This document shows positions 61,075 to 64,000 of a stretch of DNA of 64,000 nucleotides, in pieces. The stretch comes from Erysipelotrichaceae bacterium NK3D112 (GTDB taxonomy: Bacteria; Bacillota_I; Bacilli_A; Erysipelotrichales; Erysipelotrichaceae). The stretch's first letter is position 1. Every line of letters begins with the position of its first letter. The notes beneath the pieces were generated by a model, which was not told the origin of the DNA, did no database searches, and saw nothing but the letters and a program-made list of their open reading frames with translations. The stretch lies in assembly GCA_000701725.1 (NCBI GenBank), contig JNJQ01000005.1:1-64000 (forward strand). The letters run 5' to 3'. A program made the position numbers and the translations under genes.

Positions 61075-62490
61075 ATGGGCGGATTCTTTGCGGCAGCACT
61101 CAAAGAAGACTGTGTCTTCGACCTGTTTTACGGAACTGACTACCATTCTCATCTCGGAACAAGAAGGGCCGGTCTTGCGGTATATGGAATGAACGGATTC
61201 AACCGTGCCATCCATAACATCGAAAACTCGCCTTTCCGCACAAAATTCGATTCTGATGTCGGTGACATGTTCGGATACATGGGACTCGGCTGTATTTCGG
61301 ATTACGATCCCCAGCCTCTGATTGTCCGTTCCCACCATGGCACATATGCGATCGCGACTGTCGGCAAAGTGAATAACACCGATGAGATTCTCGAAAGTGT
61401 TTTCGGCAATTCCAGAACCCATTTCATGGAAATGAGCGGCGGTGAAATCAACAAGACGGAACTGGTCGCGGCACTGATCAACCAGCAGGACAACCTGGTG
61501 GAAGGCATCCAGGCTGCGCAGAGTGCGATTGACGGCTCCATGACCATCCTTCTGCTCACTCCCAAAGGCATTTACTGTGCCAGGGACAGACTGGGCAGAA
61601 CCCCGATTCTGATCGGTAAGAAAGAGGAAGGCTATTGTGCCACATTTGAATCCTTTGCCTATCTGAAACTGGGCTATCAGGATTTCAAGGAACTCGGCCC
61701 CGGTGAAATTGATGTCATCACACCGGATGGTGTCACCGTGCTGGCAAAGCCGGGCACCAAGATGAGGATCTGCACATTCCTCTGGACATATTACGGTTAT
61801 CCGCCCAGCAAGTACGAAGGCGTCAACGTTGAGGCGATGCGCTACAACTGCGGCAAATACATGGCCAGAAGAGACGGTCTTACCATCGATGATATCGATA
61901 CGGTTGCCGGTGTGCCGGATTCAGGCCTCGGTCATGCGATCGGCTATGCCAATGAGTCGCATGTCCCCCATTCCAGACCGTTTATTAAATACACCCCGAC
62001 ATGGCCGCGCTCCTTCATGCCGACCATGCAGACAAAGCGTGATCTGATCGCGAAGATGAAGCTGATCCCGGTTCATGAGCTGATCAACAACCAGAGACTT
62101 CTTCTGATTGATGACAGTATCGTCAGAGGCACCCAGCTGCGCGAGACAACCCAGTTCCTCTATGAGAGCGGTGCGAAGGAGGTCCATGTCAGACCTGCCT
62201 GTCCGCCGATCATGTTCGGCTGCAAATACATCAATTTCTCCAGATCAACCAGTGACATGGAACTGATCGCCAGAAGAATTATCGCTGAAGAGGAAGGCGG
62301 AGATGTCGAAAGAGATATTCTCGAGGATTACTGCAATCCGGACAGCGACCGCTATCACAAGATGCTCGACAGAATGTGCAAGCAGATGAATTTCTCCTCA
62401 CTCAAATTCAACCGCATGGATGATATGGTCAAGGCCGTCGGCCTCCCTGAGGAAAATCTTTGCACTTATTGCTGGAACGGCAGAGAGTAA
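61075..62490 (+). CDS. Amidophosphoribosyltransferase-like protein lacking the glutaminase cysteine
   Basis: This is a 471-residue PurF relative. The C-terminal PRTase domain has the PRPP loop LLLIDDSIVRGTQ and the Cys-rich end. The N-terminal Ntn-hydrolase domain keeps YHSHLGTRRAGLAVYG and the later folds. But the chain starts MGGFF where active enzymes have Met-Cys-Gly, so the N-terminal nucleophile Cys is Gly. An upstream start is excluded by an in-frame TGA two codons before the ATG. It therefore should not use glutamine. It could use ammonia or have another role. Similar Cys-less paralogues exist in anaerobes, as far as recalled. It stands alone, outside any purine operon. Confidence 0.8.
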   Translation: MGGFFAAALKEDCVFDLFYGTDYHSHLGTRRAGLAVYGMNGFNRAIHNIENSPFRTKFDSDVGDMFGYMGLGCISDYDPQPLIVRSHHGTYAIATVGKVNNTDEILESVFGNSRTHFMEMSGGEINKTELVAALINQQDNLVEGIQAAQSAIDGSMTILLLTPKGIYCARDRLGRTPILIGKKEEGYCATFESFAYLKLGYQDFKELGPGEIDVITPDGVTVLAKPGTKMRICTFLWTYYGYPPSKYEGVNVEAMRYNCGKYMARRDGLTIDDIDTVAGVPDSGLGHAIGYANESHVPHSRPFIKYTPTWPRSFMPTMQTKRDLIAKMKLIPVHELINNQRLLLIDDSIVRGTQLRETTQFLYESGAKEVHVRPACPPIMFGCKYINFSRSTSDMELIARRIIAEEEGGDVERDILEDYCNPDSDRYHKMLDRMCKQMNFSSLKFNRMDDMVKAVGLPEENLCTYCWNGRE

Positions 62491-62495
62491 ACAGT

Positions 62496-62520
62496 AAAGG
62501 AGGCTTCGGCCTCTTTTCTG
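62496..62520 (+). terminator. Intrinsic terminator with UUCG loop
   Basis: AAAGGAGGC-TTCG-GCCTCTTTT is a 9-bp stem closed by a UUCG tetraloop, immediately after the PurF-like gene. Confidence 0.85.
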
Positions 62521-62577
62521 TTTGTGCATGAATGGTGTAACATTAAGGAGGCAGTTCAACTGCCTCAATCAGGATAG

Positions 62578-62790
62578 TTTCAGGTGCAGCGGGATATGAA
62601 AATATCGGCCGCTTGTGAAAAGGGAAACAGGTGAAAGTCCTGTACGAACCCGTCACCGTGAACGGAGGGTGTATGCCATCATGCCATTGGGAAACTGAGA
62701 AGGCGCGCATGCACAATGCTCCGCAAGCCGGGAGACCTGCCTGAAGCTGTGCGATAGTCACGGGATACTGACTGCACGGGTGTTGTCCAT
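62578..62790 (+). promoter_or_regulatory. Cobalamin (AdoCbl-type) riboswitch
   Basis: The conserved core is present in order: AGGTGCAGCGG (start of aptamer), AAAAGGGAAACAGGTGAAAGTC, GGAGGGTGTATGCCAT, CATTGGGAAACTGAGAAGGCG and AAGCCGGGAGACCTGCC (62725-62741). Together these blocks are diagnostic of the B12 box family. The pairing TTCAGG / CCTGAA closes the aptamer at 62579-62745. A hairpin GTGC-AGTCA with TGACT-GCAC follows at about 62750-62778 and may belong to the expression platform. B12 normally switches such genes off. A separate 8-bp hairpin lies just upstream (62548-62566). Confidence 0.92.
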
Positions 62791-62877
62791 GAACAGGGTT
62801 GTGAAATACTCTTTTTCGTGTGTACGCTCTTTGGTCAATCCCGGAGAGCTTTTATTTTTTCAGGAGGAATGGAAAGT

Positions 62878-63303
62878 ATGAAAAACAGAAAACCGCTGGT
62901 ATGGATTGCAGGACTTCTGGTCGCTGCCCTGCTCATGTTCGGCCTTTACAAGGCATTCGGCCCCAAGCCGGCTGAAGGCTCAAAATCCGTTGTTGTCGAA
63001 GTTGAGAATGACAAGGCGGAAGTCAAGACATACAACGCGAAAACCGATGTTCAGTATCTCAGCGAGCTCATGGATGAACTCAAGGCATCCACCGATTTCA
63101 CTTATGAAGGCACTGGCGGAGAGTATGGTCTGTATATCAATTCGGTCAACGGACTGACTGCGGATTATGACAAAGACGGTGCGTATTGGGCACTGTATGT
63201 CAACGGCGAGTACGGCCAGTACGGTGCGGATCAGCAGCCGGTGAACGACGGGGAAACCTATCGCTTCAAGTACGAGATTTACGACGAATCCTATGACGGA
63301 TAA
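62878..63303 (+). CDS. DUF4430 surface protein of a B12 import system
   Basis: This 141-residue protein has an N-terminal membrane anchor (VWIAGLLVAALLMFGLYKAF, residues 8-27) and no lipobox Cys. It is followed by a small beta domain with the DUF4430/transcobalamin-like pattern (GGEYGLYINSVNGLTADYDKDGAYWALYVNGEYGQYGADQQPV). Such domains are linked to cobalamin capture or to surface proteins of ECF systems. The ATG at 62878 is chosen because CAGGAGG lies ten bases upstream, while the ATG at 62869 would be too close. It overlaps the ECF gene by 11 bases and is B12-controlled by the riboswitch. Confidence 0.82.
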   Translation: MKNRKPLVWIAGLLVAALLMFGLYKAFGPKPAEGSKSVVVEVENDKAEVKTYNAKTDVQYLSELMDELKASTDFTYEGTGGEYGLYINSVNGLTADYDKDGAYWALYVNGEYGQYGADQQPVNDGETYRFKYEIYDESYDG

Positions 63304-63814
63304 CGGACTTGCGGTCCGCCGGCTGGTTTACATAGCTGTCATGACCGCTGTCCTGGAAACCGCTAAATTTGCGCTGAATTCAATCGCCAATGTCGAGCTT
63401 GTCACGCTTCTCGTCATTATATTCACCCGGCAGTTCGGATGGAAAATGACATTGCCGACGGTATTGATTTTCTCATTTATTGAATGCCTTTATTGGGGCT
63501 TTGGAACCTGGTCCATTGTATATTTCTATATGTGGCCTCTTCTGGTTCTGTTTGCCCATCTTTGCCGCAATGGAGATTCAGTGCTTTATTATGCGGTTCT
63601 TTCCGGTGCCTTCGGTCTGGCATTCGGGGCATTCTGTTCCGTCTTTACGATTTTCATCGGCGGATGGAAAGCGGCATTCTCGTTCTGGATCGCGGGGATT
63701 CCCTATGATCTGGTTCATGGCATTGCGAATTTCATCATCTGTCTGGTGCTGTTTGGACCGCTGGACAGGGCGCTTGAAATCATGAGACGCAAAAGCGGAC
63801 TCAGTTTTGAGTAA
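63293..63814 (+). CDS. ECF transporter S component, probably for cobalamin
   Basis: This 173-residue protein has six membrane segments, the size and layout of ECF substrate-binding subunits (VYIAVMTAVLETAKFALNSIANVELVTLLVII at the start, WSIVYFYMWPLLVLFAH in the middle). The Ala-x-x-x-Ala motif for T-component contact is not clearly seen. The cobalamin riboswitch and DUF4430 partner indicate B12 or a precursor as substrate, like CbrT. The energising EcfT/A genes are not in the window. Confidence 0.85.
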   Translation: MTDNGLAVRRLVYIAVMTAVLETAKFALNSIANVELVTLLVIIFTRQFGWKMTLPTVLIFSFIECLYWGFGTWSIVYFYMWPLLVLFAHLCRNGDSVLYYAVLSGAFGLAFGAFCSVFTIFIGGWKAAFSFWIAGIPYDLVHGIANFIICLVLFGPLDRALEIMRRKSGLSFE

Positions 63815-63846
63815 AAAAAGAAACAGGCCGAAACCTGTTTTGTGGA
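63812..63846. terminator. Bidirectional terminator
   Basis: AAACAGG-CCGAAA-CCTGTTT (63821-63840) has an A-run on its left, giving T7 on the minus strand. It separates the ECF gene from the convergent corrinoid gene. Confidence 0.85.
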
Positions 63847-63849
63847 TTG

Positions 63850-64000
63850 TTAAGATTCAAGGAAGATGCTGTCGGCATATCTTACGGATGCCATGGCATC
63901 TTTTCCATATGCGTCCGCACCGATCTGATCCGCATATTCCTGGGTCAGAACAGCACCGCCGACAATGATCTTCGTATCGGGCTTCTGCTGCCTGAGCAGT
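63850..64000 (-). CDS. B12-binding corrinoid protein, C-terminal end (cut by window end)
   Basis: Reading from the right edge, the last 49 residues include TKIIVGGAVLTQEYADQIGADAYGKDA and end FLES. This is the end of the B12-binding fold of methionine synthase-like corrinoid proteins: VGGAxxT, then a GAD-x-Y block. The nearby cobalamin riboswitch and ECF transporter fit a B12-using enzyme. The cobalt-ligand His motif is outside the window, so methionine synthase versus methyltransferase partner cannot be decided. Confidence 0.8.
   Translation of the reverse strand, partial: LLRQQKPDTKIIVGGAVLTQEYADQIGADAYGKDAMASVRYADSIFLES

Overview
This window comes from the chromosome of a low-to-mid GC member of the Bacillota (Firmicutes). 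An anaerobic gut bacterium of the Erysipelotrichia type is the best guess. The reasons are AGGAGG-type Shine-Dalgarno sites before nearly every gene, TTGACA/TATAAT promoters, a CcpA cre box, UgpC/MsmK- and LplB/YtcP-type sugar ABC genes with YesL, a sensory [FeFe]-hydrogenase, many intracellular glycoside hydrolases, and no visible sporulation or respiratory-chain genes. The family-level placement is inference; no rRNA or tRNA gene is present.

Layout. 0-7.3 kb: the tail of an IS110-type transposase, an EamA exporter with a two-domain flavoprotein, an orphan OmpR-type winged-helix protein, a lipase, a remnant of an XRE regulator, a PstS-like binding protein and two small cytoplasmic proteins. 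7.5-18.5 kb: a CcpA-linked GH13 alpha-glucosidase; a sensory hydrogenase/PP2C phosphatase pair divergent from a DUF1858-BMP-metallophosphoesterase operon; an enoate-reductase-like flavoenzyme; and a MATE exporter. 18.6-29.4 kb: a beta-fructoside (sucrose or fructo-oligosaccharide) locus with ATPase, YesL and LacI on one strand and two permeases, a binding lipoprotein and a GH32 enzyme on the other. They share a control region with TGCAAATGCA-type boxes, and a second LacI gene follows. 29.6-35 kb: a MarR-controlled heterodimeric ABC exporter, a HAD phosphatase and a variant peptide deformylase. 35-46.5 kb: a plant-glycoside locus (AraC, GPH symporter, GH2, sugar isomerase, GH78, GH43, GH1) in which every hydrolase lacks a signal peptide, so the glycoside must be imported intact.

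46.6-64 kb is a mixed region rich in RNA-based control. It holds a prephenate dehydratase carrying a lipoprotein signal, an SDR/AraC pair and a yybP-ykoY (Mn2+) riboswitch in front of an unrecognised membrane protein. A Cys-Cys-Cys leader peptide with a complete attenuator precedes cysK-cysE. Further on are a flavodoxin, a 6-phospho-beta-glucosidase, an orphan antitoxin-like regulator, an acyl-carrier-like protein with an altered attachment motif, an ECF sigma factor coupled to a membrane protein with a C39-like peptidase domain, and a PurF-like protein lacking the glutaminase cysteine. The window ends with a cobalamin riboswitch controlling a DUF4430 protein and an ECF S component, beside a truncated corrinoid protein.

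The strongest leads are the cysteine leader-peptide attenuator at about 52.2-52.4 kb, where leader, antiterminator and terminator can all be read directly, and the Mn2+ riboswitch at about 50.24-50.40 kb with its terminator/antiterminator switch. After these come the lipoprotein prephenate dehydratase, the Cys-less PurF paralogue and the hydrogenase sensor locus with a cytoplasmic BMP-domain protein. No CRISPR array, complete insertion sequence or replication origin was found.
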